The notes beneath the pieces were generated by a model. That model was not told where the DNA came from. It ran no database searches and was given only the letters and a program-made list of their open reading frames with translations. Below, in pieces: positions 43,652 to 54,064 of a stretch of DNA of 64,000 bases; position 1 is the first letter of the stretch, and the number at the start of each line of letters is the position of its first letter. The DNA comes from Rhodospirillaceae bacterium (lineage in GTDB: Bacteria; Pseudomonadota; Alphaproteobacteria; Dongiales; Dongiaceae). Location of the stretch: the NCBI GenBank assembly GCA_008012315.1, contig SSEL01000006.1:203530-267529 (forward strand), read 5' to 3'. Both the position numbers and the translations under genes were made by a program.

Positions 43652-45145
43652 TCAGGCCGAGGCCAGTTGCTGCGGCTCGCCGGCTTGCGCCACGGGAAAA
43701 CGCAAGGTCACGCGGGTGCCGACGCCAATATGGCTGGCGATATCCAGGGTCCCGCCCTGGATTTCGATCAGCCGGCGGCTGAGCGGCAGGCCGAGGCCGA
43801 TGCCGCCATGGCGCTTGGTCAGGATGGGCTCGGCCTGCCAGAACGGATTGGCCACCAGTTGCAGGTCTTCGCGGGTGATGCCCGGCCCGCCATCCTGCAC
43901 GGTGATGGTGAGCTGGCGATCGCGGATCAGCGTGACATAGATCCGGATGATCCCGTTGACCGGCGTGAAGCGGATCGCATTGTCGAGGATATGGCTCAGC
44001 GCCTTGCGGGTCGCATGATGATCCAGCTCCAGCACCGGCAGGTTCGCCGGCACATCCGCCTTGATGGCGATGCGCCGGGTTTCCGCCAAAGGCTGCGCGT
44101 CGAGGATGCAGGTTTCCAGCAGCGATTGCAGCGAAACCGGCGCCATCCGCACCTCGTAGTTATTGGCATCGAGGCTGGCGAAATCCAGAATGTCGTTGAT
44201 CTTGCGCAGCAGCCGGCGGCTGCTGGATTGGATATCGCCGGCATAGGCGCTGCGCGACGCATCGTCCAGCGGCCGGTTCGTCATGGCGAGAAGGTCGGAA
44301 AAGCCGATGATCGCGTTTAGCGGCGTGCGCAGTTCATGGCTCATATTGGCGAGGAAGTTGCTTTTCGCCCGGCTGGCGGTGAGCGCCTCTTCGCGCTGCG
44401 TCTGATACATCTGCGCCAGATGCTCGAGATCGACCGCCTGCTTTGCCAACAATTCATTGGCTTCCAGCAGGGCCGTCTCGGATTCCTGGCGCCGGCGGTT
44501 TTCTTCGGTCAGCTCGGCGGCGCGCTGCTCGGCGGCAATGGTGGCGTCGCGCTGGGCGGAAACCAGCAAGCCGAGGCCGATGGTGAAATCAAGCAGCGCG
44601 CCGATCATGAAGCCGAAGGGCGCGATGCTGGGGATATCCCGCAGATAGGGATAGTTCGCCAGATGCAGGGCGCGCAGGATGAAGAAGGCGCCGACCAGGA
44701 TGTGGCCGCGATTGGGCGAGCTGGCATCCCGCCGGATGAAGGACCAGCCGATCAGGGCCAGGATCACCGCCGGGACGGTATAGGGCGGAATGAGATAGAT
44801 GAGGCGCGGCACCGCCAGAAGCGGGGCGAGGCCGATCCAGCCGAGCAAGGCCGTCACCAGGATGACGGCGCCCAGCGGATGGAGCGACCGATGCCGGTCG
44901 AGCCTGCTGCCCAGCCAGAGGCAGGCGACGGCAAGCGTGATGCAGATTTCGCTGGCTGAGGAAGATGCCAGGGTGCCGGTGGTGGTCGCATAGGAAAAGC
45001 CGTATCGCGCCGCATTCAGGATGAAAGCGGCGCCCCAGAAACGCAGATACGGCAAGGAGCTGACGGTCGCTAGATAGAAACAGGAAGCACTGACCAACAA
45101 GGCCGCAATCGCCGAGATGACCAACGCCGTTTCAAGTGAAAACAT
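43652..45145 (-). CDS. Membrane sensor histidine kinase
   Basis: 497 aa. Six or seven N-terminal membrane helices occupy residues about 5-200 (LVISAIAALLVSASCFYLA, LVTALLGWIGLAPLLA, LIPPYTVPAVILALIGW), followed by a coiled coil (RAAELTEENRRRQESETALLEANELLAKQA). H-box MSHELRTPLNAIIGF, N-box HILDNAIRFTP, DGGPGIT and GGIGLGLPLSRRLIE complete the kinase. No receiver gene is adjacent. The sensed signal is unknown. It is convergent with the SRPBCC gene, stops 6 bp apart. Confidence 0.9.
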   Translation of the reverse strand: MFSLETALVISAIAALLVSASCFYLATVSSLPYLRFWGAAFILNAARYGFSYATTTGTLASSSASEICITLAVACLWLGSRLDRHRSLHPLGAVILVTALLGWIGLAPLLAVPRLIYLIPPYTVPAVILALIGWSFIRRDASSPNRGHILVGAFFILRALHLANYPYLRDIPSIAPFGFMIGALLDFTIGLGLLVSAQRDATIAAEQRAAELTEENRRRQESETALLEANELLAKQAVDLEHLAQMYQTQREEALTASRAKSNFLANMSHELRTPLNAIIGFSDLLAMTNRPLDDASRSAYAGDIQSSSRRLLRKINDILDFASLDANNYEVRMAPVSLQSLLETCILDAQPLAETRRIAIKADVPANLPVLELDHHATRKALSHILDNAIRFTPVNGIIRIYVTLIRDRQLTITVQDGGPGITREDLQLVANPFWQAEPILTKRHGGIGLGLPLSRRLIEIQGGTLDIASHIGVGTRVTLRFPVAQAGEPQQLASA

Positions 45146-45657
45146 CGATAATCCGGATCCGCATGTGTCAGCTCAAATAGGGGCGCCGCCGAGGCGGCCT
45201 GCTTGGACAAACATCCAAGGTTTAACGGCAGAGCGTTAACAGGACGTTGAAAAAATTCCTTCGGTGGCGATCAATTCCCCCCGCGCCATAGCGCCCTCTT
45301 TGCGTCGCCGCAAGCAGCCATCCGATGGCTGCAGCCGGTATCGCGAATCTACCCCAACTTAGACGGATTATTGAGCCGAATCCAATCTAAAGGCCGCACG
45401 AAAAATGCGGCGGCCGGCATCGCCGGCAATGCGGAAAAAAAGCACCGGCATCCGGCGCGGTACACCGTCTGTCCAAGGATTCCGGGGCTTGTGCGGCATC
45501 TGACTTAATTCCCAAGAGATTAATATCCCAATGATGATGAAAGAATGTCCGGTTCGTTAGGAAAATATTTATTTCCTGCCGATAAGGCGGACGGTGAATG
45601 TCTCGTCCCGGCGCCGCCAGGCGCCGATTCTATCGTTCTGAGTAAGGTTGGGGCCCG
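45146..45657. other. Divergent promoter region, no genes
   Basis: 512 bp between the kinase and the chemoreceptor. No RNA or repeat is recognised; both genes must be driven from here. Confidence 0.4.
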
Positions 45658-47694
45658 ATGATTACGAAACGTCTCGATTTGCAGTTCCTGCCTCGACTGC
45701 GCATTGCAACGCGGATTGCTATCGGCTTCGCGCTGCTTTTGCTGCTGCTGGTGGCAGTGGCGGGATTGAGCTATCTGGGCTTCCATCGCATCGGCGGCGA
45801 TATGGAGAATTTCGCCGGCATTTCCCAGGAAACCACCGGCGTCCTGCAGATCGACCGCGACGGCGCCCTGCTGCGGGTCGATGTCGATGCCTTTTTCCGC
45901 GACCGTGACAAGGAAGCGCTGAAGCGGGTGATGTCGACCCTGGGCAGCCTGAAAAAGCGCCTGTCCGACCAGATCAGCAATACGTCCGATGCCGAGCGAC
46001 GCGCCGCCCTGAGCGAGATGAACCAGCTCATCGACGCCTATCGCACGGATCTTACGGTCGCCACGGCGATGAAGACCACGCAGGACCGCCTGACCAATAC
46101 CACCTTGCCGAAACTCGGCTCGAAGGCGAGCGGCATCGTCGAGGCCCTGCAGAGCCGGGCGATGCAGGCCCAGCAATTCCAGGCAGCGGCCATTGCCGGC
46201 CAGTTACAGGCAAGCATCATGACATCGCGCCTGGCCGCGGCGCGCTATACCGCGACACCCGATTCCAAACTGATCGATGATGCGGTGAAGAATGCCAATG
46301 AATTCTCCGCCGGCGGTGCCGCGCTGCTGGGCGCCTTCTCGGGCGATGCTCAGGCCCAGGCCGACGTCGACGACGCCCGCAAGTCCCTGGAGGATTATGT
46401 CGCCGCGCTCAATCAGTTGAAGGCGGTGAGCGACAAGATCGCCGGACTGCTGCGCGACAAGATGGCGAAGGAAATGTCGCGCTTCACCGATCTCGCCGCC
46501 AAGGTGCGCGACCAGCGGCTGGCGGCCATGGATGAGGTCAAGGCCGCTGCCGATATCGCCATCCGCAACATCCGCCTGCAGACCGTCGGCGGTGTCGTCA
46601 TCGCCCTCATCCTCGGCGGCCTGGCGGCAATGCTGATCGGCCGCAGCGTCTCGCGCCCGATCCGCTTGATGACGGCGGTGATGCATGATCTGGCGGAGGG
46701 CAATCTGGACATCGAGATTCCCGCCCAGCAGAACCGCGACGAAATCGGCGACATGGCGCGCACCGTCGTCGTCTTCAAGGATGCGCTGGTCAACCAGCGT
46801 GCCGCGGATGAAGTGGCCAAGGCCGATGCCGAGGTCAAGCTGCAACGCGCCCAGACGCTCGACCATCTGATTGCCGGTTTCGAAGGCAAGGTCGGCGAAT
46901 TGGTCGGCGCCTTGTCCTCGGCGGCGACCGAGCTGGAAGGTTCGGCGCAATCGATGTCGAGCACGGCGGCGCAGACCAACCAGCAATCGACCGCCGTCGC
47001 GGCGGCGGCGGAGCAGGCGACCGCCAATGTGCAGACGGTGGCGGCGGCGACCGAGGAACTGACCTCCTCGATCCAGGAGATCGGCCGCCAGGTGGCGCAG
47101 TCCAGCACCATGGCGCGGCGTGCGGTGGACGAAGCGCGCGAGACCGACCGGCAGATTCAGGGCCTGGCGAGTTCCGCCGAGGCGATCGGCGAGGTCATCA
47201 ACCTGATCACCGACATCGCCGGCCAGACCAATCTGCTGGCGCTCAATGCGACGATCGAGGCGGCGCGGGCCGGCGAGGCCGGTCGCGGTTTCGCCGTGGT
47301 CGCTTCGGAAGTGAAGAACCTCGCCACCCAGACGGCGCGGGCAACCGACGAGATCGGCAGCAAGATCACTGAGATCCAGTCATCGACCCAGCAGGCGGTA
47401 GGTGCCATCCAGAACATCGCCAAGGTGATCGAGGAGCTGAACCAGATCGCCGCCGCCATCGCCGCGGCGGTGGAGGAACAGACGGCGGCAACCGCCGAAA
47501 TCGCCCGCAACGTCCAGGAGGCGAGCCGCGGCACCACTGATGTCTCCGGCAATATCCTCAGCGTCACCGAAGCCGCCAAGGAAACCGGCCTGGCGGCGGG
47601 GCAGGTGCTGGATGCCGCCACGGTGCTCGGCCGGCAGTCGCAGACCCTGAATGGCGAGGTCGATCAGTTCATCACCCAGGTCCGGGCGATCTGA
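45658..47694 (+). CDS. Methyl-accepting chemotaxis protein
   Basis: 678 aa. First membrane helix near 18-42 ([21 protein letters not shown]), a helical periplasmic domain of about 250 residues ([18 protein letters not shown]), second helix near 302-325 ([18 protein letters not shown]). HAMP follows with [22 protein letters not shown]. The signalling tip [23 protein letters not shown] is intact. It has no C-terminal pentapeptide tether. It senses an unknown chemical and controls CheA. Confidence 0.94.
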   Translation: MITKRLDLQFLPRLRIATRIAIGFALLLLLLVAVAGLSYLGFHRIGGDMENFAGISQETTGVLQIDRDGALLRVDVDAFFRDRDKEALKRVMSTLGSLKKRLSDQISNTSDAERRAALSEMNQLIDAYRTDLTVATAMKTTQDRLTNTTLPKLGSKASGIVEALQSRAMQAQQFQAAAIAGQLQASIMTSRLAAARYTATPDSKLIDDAVKNANEFSAGGAALLGAFSGDAQAQADVDDARKSLEDYVAALNQLKAVSDKIAGLLRDKMAKEMSRFTDLAAKVRDQRLAAMDEVKAAADIAIRNIRLQTVGGVVIALILGGLAAMLIGRSVSRPIRLMTAVMHDLAEGNLDIEIPAQQNRDEIGDMARTVVVFKDALVNQRAADEVAKADAEVKLQRAQTLDHLIAGFEGKVGELVGALSSAATELEGSAQSMSSTAAQTNQQSTAVAAAAEQATANVQTVAAATEELTSSIQEIGRQVAQSSTMARRAVDEARETDRQIQGLASSAEAIGEVINLITDIAGQTNLLALNATIEAARAGEAGRGFAVVASEVKNLATQTARATDEIGSKITEIQSSTQQAVGAIQNIAKVIEELNQIAAAIAAAVEEQTAATAEIARNVQEASRGTTDVSGNILSVTEAAKETGLAAGQVLDAATVLGRQSQTLNGEVDQFITQVRAI

Positions 47695-47713
47695 GGCAGA
47701 CCGCCGTATCGCT

Positions 47714-47736
47714 CCTTCCCCCTTGACGGGGGAAGG
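47714..47736 (+). terminator. Hairpin after the chemoreceptor gene (repeat-type)
   Basis: CCTTCCCCC, a 5-base loop and GGGGGAAGG form a perfect 9-bp stem starting 20 bp after the stop. No U-run follows; it is the core of a common proteobacterial intergenic repeat and may also serve as a 3' end. Confidence 0.5.
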
Positions 47737-47834
47737 TCGGGATGGGGGTGCGCGCGAAGATTGCCGCCGACTTAAAACGCACATCCAACGCAATCGCAAG
47801 ATGATGAAAGCCCACACCGACCCGCATCTAGCGC

Positions 47835-48761
47835 CTAAGGGATAGCGACCTTCGGCTCCATAAGCTGTTGCGCGAGCAAGCCGGCATGCGGCGTGAGCGC
47901 AGAGAAATCACGCGCGCAAAGATAAAGCTGCCGAAGCGCCCAGGGGTCTCTCAGCGGCACAATAGCCAGGTCGAGATGCGCCAGGTCTTTAGCGGAAGCC
48001 TCCGATAAAATGGCGATCCCAACACCGGACTTAACCAGCATCGCGACGCTCTCAATCCGTCTGAGCTGAATGCGGTAGTAAATCTGGCGACCCAGGCGGG
48101 CTGCGCGTTCTCCCAAATGAGCTTCCAGCGCAGCATCGGCCAAGCCGACGAACGGCTCACCCACGATTTCCGCAAAGGCAATCGATCGTTGATCGCTGAT
48201 GCGATGCGTTTCGCTCGCCACAACGACGAGCTGGTCTTGCGCGATAAGGCGGGTTTGCAACGCTGCCAGATCGGTGATGTCGGCCACAACGCCCAAATCG
48301 GCACGACCTTCCGCGATGGCCAGTGCAATCTCACTGCTCGGCCGTTCATGGAGGTCGATCGAAAGATCCGGATAGGCCACCAGGAACCGGCCGAGTTGAT
48401 GCGGTAGAAAAGCGGCCAGCCCAGCCGTGTTGGATAAGAGCCTGATGCGCCCTTTCAAGCCAGTGCCGTAGATACGCAGTTCTCCGCGCATCTGCTCCAC
48501 CTGGTCCAGGATCAAACGGGCATGGCGGAGCAGGGCATCACCGGCCGCAGTCGTCGTGACGCCCCGCCTGTTTCGCTCCAGCAGTTGCGCGCCAAGTGAA
48601 AATTCCATTCCTGAAATGCGCTCGCTCACGGATGCAAGAGCCAGATTCATGGTCTCGGCGCCCTTGGTGAGGCTGCCTTGCTCCACCACGGTCAGGAACA
48701 ACCGCATATCCGTCAAATCGAAGCGCAATGCCTGTCCTTCGGTTCTGCCGAACTTTTTCAT
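47835..48761 (-). CDS. LysR family regulator of a TauE/SafE gene
   Basis: 308 aa. wHTH: MRLFLTVVEQGSLTKGAETMNLALASVSERISGMEFSLGAQLLERNRRG. Effector domain from RIRLLSNTAGLAAFLP to the end. The HTH recognition helix has NLALASVSERIS in place of the usual TQPALS. It is divergent from the TauE/SafE gene, 213 bp away, which is therefore its probable target. Confidence 0.9.
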   Translation of the reverse strand: MKKFGRTEGQALRFDLTDMRLFLTVVEQGSLTKGAETMNLALASVSERISGMEFSLGAQLLERNRRGVTTTAAGDALLRHARLILDQVEQMRGELRIYGTGLKGRIRLLSNTAGLAAFLPHQLGRFLVAYPDLSIDLHERPSSEIALAIAEGRADLGVVADITDLAALQTRLIAQDQLVVVASETHRISDQRSIAFAEIVGEPFVGLADAALEAHLGERAARLGRQIYYRIQLRRIESVAMLVKSGVGIAILSEASAKDLAHLDLAIVPLRDPWALRQLYLCARDFSALTPHAGLLAQQLMEPKVAIP

Positions 48762-48974
48762 CGGAAACGACCAATTGTGACGTTTGGTTCGCTCGCTTAC
48801 ACTACCACTTGTGACGCCATATTCCTGGATTTTCTATTGTAATACAAGGTGTTGATGGAATGCAGCCTTGACGGCAGCCGGTCCTCTCACCGGCCCGTCC
48901 CATCAAGAGTGCGCAGGTACCATCGGCTCACGCGAAATCTTCGCGTGCAACACTTTCCAGGCCAGATAAGTCAA

Positions 48975-49727
48975 ATGAACGATTACTTTTCGCCGCACGT
49001 CCTGATTATCGCGTTGACATTCTTCCTCGCCGGGACCGTCAAGGGCATGGCAGGGATGGGGCTGCCAACCGTCGCGATGGGTATTCTCGGCGCGATCATG
49101 TCGCCCGTCAGCGCAGCTTCGCTGCTGGTTATCCCATCCTTTGTCACCAATTTCTGGCAGCTATTTACGGGACCGAGTTTCCTGGCCTTGATGCAAAGGC
49201 TCTGGCTGATGATGCTCGGCATCGTGGTTGGCACACTCGCCGGCTCATGGCTTCTGACGAGCGCCAATACGGAATATGCGAGCGTCGGATTGGGCTTCGC
49301 CTTGGTTTTCTATGCAGCGCACGGCCTCTGGGCGAAGCCGTTGTCGGTTCCCGCGCGCCTTGAGCGCGTTCTATCGCCTGCTATAGGCTTGACGACCGGG
49401 CTAATCAACGGCGGAACCGGCCTTTTTACGGTCCCGGCCGTTCCCTATCTCCAGGCCCTCGGCCTTGCCAAAGATAATCTTATCCAGGCGCTCGGGCTGT
49501 CATTCACGGTCTCGACAATCGCGCTTGCGGCGGGCCTGGCACGTGGCGGCGCTTTCCATTCTGGAAATATTACCTTGTCCGCACTTGCCGTCATTCCATC
49601 ACTGCTGGGCATGTGGGTCGGAACAGCGATCCGTGGACGCATAAGCGCTGCAACCTTTCGGCGCTGGTTCCTGATCTTCCTTGCCGTTCTTGGCCTTGAA
49701 CTCGTCGTTCGCCCAGTCTTCTTCTGA
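48975..49727 (+). CDS. TauE/SafE family membrane transporter
   Basis: 250 aa from ATG 48975. Eight membrane helices with the internal repeats FFLAGTVKGMAGMGLPTVAMGIL and GLTTGLINGGTGLFTVPAVPYLQALGL, the two halves characteristic of the family. It exports or imports small organic anions such as sulfonates or sulfoacetate. The divergent LysR gene probably regulates it. Specific substrate unknown. Confidence 0.93.
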   Translation: MNDYFSPHVLIIALTFFLAGTVKGMAGMGLPTVAMGILGAIMSPVSAASLLVIPSFVTNFWQLFTGPSFLALMQRLWLMMLGIVVGTLAGSWLLTSANTEYASVGLGFALVFYAAHGLWAKPLSVPARLERVLSPAIGLTTGLINGGTGLFTVPAVPYLQALGLAKDNLIQALGLSFTVSTIALAAGLARGGAFHSGNITLSALAVIPSLLGMWVGTAIRGRISAATFRRWFLIFLAVLGLELVVRPVFF

Positions 49728-49919
49728 GGCGGATGACGATGCACCAGAACGTAAGGGGCCGCGCCCCGGCTGAATGAGTGCTGGCAGAATAATAGCGGAT
49801 GCGCTTCCTAACCGGATATGCGGTTGCATAGGATGACAACGGCGGCAGTAGTTCTGTGGCGGCTGCCGCTTTTTATGTTACAGTGCTGCGTCGGATTTCC
49901 GCAAAACGGGGGGCAGTCG

Positions 49920-50132
49920 ATGCTTGGCCGGGTTTTGATCATCGGAATTTCCTTGAGCAGCCTGCTGATGCTGGCTGCCTGCGGCGGCGGTGGCGCCAGC
50001 CAGGACACTACCGTGCGAAACACCACGGTGAGCAAGGGCCAGGCCCTGATCGATCTCAAGAACGCCTATGATTCCGGCGCCATGAGCAAGGACGAATACG
50101 AAGACGAACGCGAGAAGATACTCGACGAATAA
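49920..50132 (+). CDS. Small SHOCT-like lipoprotein, first of a pair
   Basis: 70 aa from ATG 49920. The lipobox LMLAAC puts the lipid Cys near residue 20, followed by Gly residues. The C-terminal IDLKNAYDSGAMSKDEYEDEREKIL is a SHOCT-like short helix pair. Followed 25 bp later by a related lipoprotein gene. Probably outer-membrane or periplasmic; role unknown. Confidence 0.8.
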   Translation: MLGRVLIIGISLSSLLMLAACGGGGASQDTTVRNTTVSKGQALIDLKNAYDSGAMSKDEYEDEREKILDE

Positions 50133-50157
50133 TCCGCGAGATATCGGGAGGGTGGCG

Positions 50158-50388
50158 ATGACACGATCCTATGTCACTGCATCCTATGCTACTGCCGCGA
50201 CGATCGCCGCGTCGCTGGTCGCGGCCGCCTTGCTGCTGGCGTCATGCGGATCGGATCATACCACTGTTACCAACCGCCTGGTGCCGCCGGCCCAGTCGGA
50301 AGCCGATCTGAAACGCGCGCTGGATGCCGGGGCGATCTCGCAATCCGAATATAACGACCAGATCGATAAGCTGCGCAGCGGCGACTGA
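50158..50388 (+). CDS. Small SHOCT-like lipoprotein, second of a pair
   Basis: 76 aa from ATG 50158 with GGGAGGGTGG upstream. Signal and lipobox LLASC (Cys near 28), then ADLKRALDAGAISQSEYNDQIDKLR, which aligns with LKNAYDSGAMSKDEYEDEREKI of its neighbour. The tandem arrangement and shared tail point to duplication. Role unknown. Confidence 0.8.
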   Translation: MTRSYVTASYATAATIAASLVAAALLLASCGSDHTTVTNRLVPPAQSEADLKRALDAGAISQSEYNDQIDKLRSGD

Positions 50389-50399
50389 CCGGTAGCGGT

Positions 50400-50993
50400 T
50401 CAGTCGAAGTGATAGGTGAAGCCGACATGCGCGGCGGCGTTCTGCTCGTCGAGCTTCCAGCCCTTGCCATCGGCGGCGCAGCAGGCATTCGCCACCTGGT
50501 CATTGCCGCCGACGCTCATATAGCGGTAGTTCAATTGCGCCGACCAGTTTTCCGACGGCTTGTATTGCGGCGCATCGCCTGACGGCTCATCCGGCGCCTT
50601 CATCGGCTTGAGCGCCACTTCGTTGGCGGTGCGGGACGTCGCAGGCGGCGTCGCCCCGTTATTGGTCGATGAACTGGCATTTGTCGGCGAACTGGCTTCG
50701 GCTTGGCCGGCGGTGGCAGGCTGTTCACCGTTTAGCCCCGGCTCGCCAACCAGCGGCTCGGTGATCGGCGTGGTAGCGCCGACGACATTGGCGGCATTGC
50801 TGGAAACTGACAGATCGACATCGGCGCCGGCCTGGGCAATGGGCGGCGTATTGGACTCCGTCATATCCGTGGCATTGAACGTGATATCGGGTTTGGCCCG
50901 CACGCCGTCACCGGCCGCATTGGTCAGCAGTCCAAGGCTGCCGAGGCTGATGATGGCGGCCGTCGCGGCCAGAGCATGCATGGCAGGTCGCAT
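50400..50993 (-). CDS. Secreted protein with an outer-membrane-like C-terminus
   Basis: 197 aa from ATG 50993 with AAGGGTGATTC upstream. A signal peptide (MHALAATAAIISLGSLGLLTNA) is followed by a low-complexity region rich in Thr, Ala and Asn (residues about 50-130). The C-terminal 45 residues resemble the last strands of a porin-like barrel (SENWSAQLNYRYMSVGGND, AAAHVGFTYHF) with an aromatic end. A tail fragment of an opacity-like barrel is one reading. Convergent with the lipoproteins (11 bp apart). Confidence 0.65.
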   Translation of the reverse strand: MRPAMHALAATAAIISLGSLGLLTNAAGDGVRAKPDITFNATDMTESNTPPIAQAGADVDLSVSSNAANVVGATTPITEPLVGEPGLNGEQPATAGQAEASSPTNASSSTNNGATPPATSRTANEVALKPMKAPDEPSGDAPQYKPSENWSAQLNYRYMSVGGNDQVANACCAADGKGWKLDEQNAAAHVGFTYHFD

Positions 50994-51287
50994 GAGAATC
51001 ACCCTTCAATCCATTGCAACCAGGGTCTTCCAGGTCCGCGATCCGCATGAGATCGGAGGCGAGCCGCACCGTGATCGATCAAGTGGGAAAGAAACGTGTT
51101 GTCGCATCGATGGTTCCACCGCCGCGAGTTATCTATTGGTGACTAATTTCTAGCGTCTGAGCTGCATTTATCACGGAATGATCACAGCGCCGTGAGGCCG
51201 GTTGGCATGGGTATTGATTCTTGAGCCGCCGGCGGGCGGCGGTTGCCGGCAGCAGATGGTTAAAAAACCCGCCGGTTACGCCCCGGG

Positions 51288-53582
51288 CTACGCATTCATG
51301 GCGGCTTTCACCTTGTCCGCGGTGATCGGCAGGGAGCGGACCCGCGCCCCGACTGCGCGATGGATGGCATTGGCGATGGCCGGCGCCACGGCGTTGAGCG
51401 GCGGTTCGCCCAGGCCGACCGGGAAATCCTTGCTGTCGGCCACATAGGAGACGTCCAGTTCGGGAACCTGCGACATGCGCAGCGGCGTGTAGCTGTCGAA
51501 GTTCTCGTGCTGCACCTTGCCGTTCTCGAACTGGCCTTGCTCATAGAGCGCGATGCTGACGCCCCAGAGGGTGGCGCCTTCCATCTGCGAAATGATGCCG
51601 TCCGGATTGATTGGCTGGCCGGCATCCAGCACCTGGGTGATCTTATGGACGGTGATATCGCCGGTCTGGCGATTGACCGAGACTTCGGCGGCGCAGGCGG
51701 CGAAAGTGGGGACGGCGTGGCTTTGGCCGGCACTGACGGCGAGGCCGATGGCGGTGTCGGCCGGCAAGGTCTTCTTGCCATAGCCCGAACGTTCCACGGT
51801 TGTCTGAAGAACGGCGGCCAGGCGCTTGGCGCCGCCACGATTGCTGGGCGTATCGCCGCCGCCCTGTCTGCCGGCACCGTCGAGATGCTTGAGGCGGAAG
51901 TCGAGCGGGTCGGCCTTGGCCTTGTCCGCCATCTCATCGATGAAGCTTTCCACCGCCCAGGTGGTGAAGCCGGGGCCGACGGCGCGCAGCCATCCCGGCG
52001 GCAGCACTTTTTGCGAATGCTCGTTCTCGATGCCGCGCAGATGATGGTTGGGCAGGCTGTACCAGAAATCGGCGCCGTCGAGAGCGGAATCGTCGAACTT
52101 CGACTTGCCGTCGACGCCGGTCGACATGAAGAACGGCGCGATCAAGGCCATCGGCCAGCCCGCCACCACGTCGTGATGCACGGCGGCGAGCCTGCCATTG
52201 GCATCGAGCGAGCCTTGCATTGCCTGATAGCTGGGGGCGCGGGCGCAGTCGAAGGCGAAATCATCGGCCCGGCTATAGATCAGCTTCACCGGCCGGCCCA
52301 TCGCCTTGGCGGTGAGGGCGGCGGGGATCATGTAATCGCTGTAGAGCCGCCGGCCGAAGCCACCGCCGAGAAACTGCTGATGGACGATGACATTCGCCGG
52401 ATCGATGCCGAGTGCCGCGCCCACCATCTGCATGCCGGAGGTCTGGAACTGGCTGCCGGTATAGATGTGGCAGGTGTCATTAATCAGCACCGCCGTGGCA
52501 TTGACCGGTTCCATCGTCGCATGAAAATTGGGATCGGTCGTATAAACGACGTCCAGCTTGTCTTGCTCCTTGGCGAGCAGAGCGTCCGCCTGACCTTCAT
52601 TCACGCTGTCGACGCCGGATTTGGGATCGTCCGATAATTTCTTCGCCGCGTCGAAAATCGTCTGGGTCGAAGCCTGTGCGTTCGGGCCGGTATCGTAGCT
52701 GACCTTGATCGCATCGGCGGCCTGGCTGGCGGCGTAATAATTATCCGCCGTCACCACCACCCAGCCGTCGAAATGCTTGCTGGGATCGTCGATCTTGACC
52801 GCTTTGACATAGCCCTTGATGCCTTTGGCGCCGCTATCGTCGATCGCGGTCACCGTGGAACCGGTCCGCGTCGGCGGCACGATCGGCTTGCCGTAGAGCA
52901 TGCCGGGCAGGAAGACATCGATGCCGTAGCGGGCCGTGCCGTTTGTCTTCGGCGGAATATCCAGCGCCGGGGTCGGTTTGCCGACGATCTTGTAATCCGC
53001 CGGGTCCTTCAGCTTGATCGCCGCCCAATCGCTTTCGCCGATGGCATTGCCGATATGGCCCTGGGCGATCAATTCGCCATAGCCGATTGATTTGCCGGAG
53101 CTGTGCTTGACCGTGCCGCCGGCGGCGCTGCATTCGCTTTCCGCCACCTGCCAGTGTTTTGCGGCGGCCTTGATCAGCGCCATGCGACCGGCAGCCCCGG
53201 CGCGCGACATGGTATCGAAGGTGGTATTCACGCTGGTCGAGCCGCCGGTGATCATCAGGCCCCATTTCGGCGCGCTGTCGACATGTTCGATGCGGACATG
53301 TTCCCACGGCACGTCAAGTTCCTCGGCCAATGCCTGGGCGAGGGGCGTGCCGACATGCTGGCCCATCTCCGCCTTGGTGATATAGACCGTTGTCGTCATA
53401 TCCGGCGTCATGGAGAACCACAGATTCGGCGCGAAATCCTCGGCGCCGGGCAGGATGACCTCCGCTTCCGCCGAGGGCATGCGGCCGAAACCGGCGACCA
53501 GACCGATAGTTGCTATTGAGCCGACCAGGAAACCGCGACGATCGAGAACGACTTTATCGCTGATGGGTGTTAGATCGTTCAT
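51288..53582 (-). CDS. Molybdenum hydroxylase large subunit (IorB/aldehyde oxidase-like)
   Basis: 764 aa from ATG 53582 with GGAGGATGG upstream. A Tat signal (DRRGFLVGSIATIGLVAG) at residues 14-31 exports the folded enzyme. Xanthine dehydrogenase-family blocks follow: GGSTSVNTTFDTM, FLGGGFGRRLYSDYMI, and near the C-terminus VGLGEPPLNAVAPAIANAI with the catalytic Glu. It binds the Mo cofactor and oxidises aldehydes or N-heterocycles in the periplasm. It pairs with the [2Fe-2S] subunit encoded just upstream (12-bp gap). Substrate is not known. Confidence 0.92.
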   Translation of the reverse strand: MNDLTPISDKVVLDRRGFLVGSIATIGLVAGFGRMPSAEAEVILPGAEDFAPNLWFSMTPDMTTTVYITKAEMGQHVGTPLAQALAEELDVPWEHVRIEHVDSAPKWGLMITGGSTSVNTTFDTMSRAGAAGRMALIKAAAKHWQVAESECSAAGGTVKHSSGKSIGYGELIAQGHIGNAIGESDWAAIKLKDPADYKIVGKPTPALDIPPKTNGTARYGIDVFLPGMLYGKPIVPPTRTGSTVTAIDDSGAKGIKGYVKAVKIDDPSKHFDGWVVVTADNYYAASQAADAIKVSYDTGPNAQASTQTIFDAAKKLSDDPKSGVDSVNEGQADALLAKEQDKLDVVYTTDPNFHATMEPVNATAVLINDTCHIYTGSQFQTSGMQMVGAALGIDPANVIVHQQFLGGGFGRRLYSDYMIPAALTAKAMGRPVKLIYSRADDFAFDCARAPSYQAMQGSLDANGRLAAVHHDVVAGWPMALIAPFFMSTGVDGKSKFDDSALDGADFWYSLPNHHLRGIENEHSQKVLPPGWLRAVGPGFTTWAVESFIDEMADKAKADPLDFRLKHLDGAGRQGGGDTPSNRGGAKRLAAVLQTTVERSGYGKKTLPADTAIGLAVSAGQSHAVPTFAACAAEVSVNRQTGDITVHKITQVLDAGQPINPDGIISQMEGATLWGVSIALYEQGQFENGKVQHENFDSYTPLRMSQVPELDVSYVADSKDFPVGLGEPPLNAVAPAIANAIHRAVGARVRSLPITADKVKAAMNA

Positions 53583-53593
53583 GCCATCCTCCC

Positions 53594-54064
53594 TTACTGC
53601 ATGCCGGCTTGTTCGCCGGTTGCGGCGGCGGATTTGATCGCCTTCTTGATGCGGATATAGGCCATGCAGCGGCAGAGATTGCCGTCCATCGCATTGACGA
53701 TATCCTCGTCGGTCGGTTTCGGCGTCTGCTTCAGCAAGGCCGCTGCCTGCATGATCTGGCCGGATTGGCAGTAGCCGCATTGCGGCACCTGTTCCTTGAC
53801 CCAGGCGACCTGCAACGGATGCTGTCCCTTGGGGTCGAGGCCCTCGATCGTCGTGATCTCGCTCTCGCCGACATCGCTCAAGGCGGTCTGGCAGGAACGG
53901 ATCGCCTCGCCGTTCTGATGCACCGTGCAGGCGCCGCAAAGGCCGGCGCCGCAGCCGAATTTCGTTCCCGTCAGTTGCAGATGCTCGCGGATCACCCAGA
54001 GCAGCGGCGTGTCGCCGGGCAGATCGACCTCGAGCTTTTGTCCGTTGATGCTGAGCGTTGTCAT
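53594..54064 (-). CDS. Molybdenum hydroxylase [2Fe-2S] subunit (IorA-like)
   Basis: 156 aa from ATG 54064. Cluster ligands: plant-type C38GAGLC43GAC46 and C58, then C96GYC99 and the C131RC133 pair. The family feeds electrons from the Mo centre to an acceptor, often a cytochrome; no such cytochrome gene is adjacent. First gene of the two-gene operon. The upstream 303 bp hold no other gene. Confidence 0.94.
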   Translation of the reverse strand: MTTLSINGQKLEVDLPGDTPLLWVIREHLQLTGTKFGCGAGLCGACTVHQNGEAIRSCQTALSDVGESEITTIEGLDPKGQHPLQVAWVKEQVPQCGYCQSGQIMQAAALLKQTPKPTDEDIVNAMDGNLCRCMAYIRIKKAIKSAAATGEQAGMQ

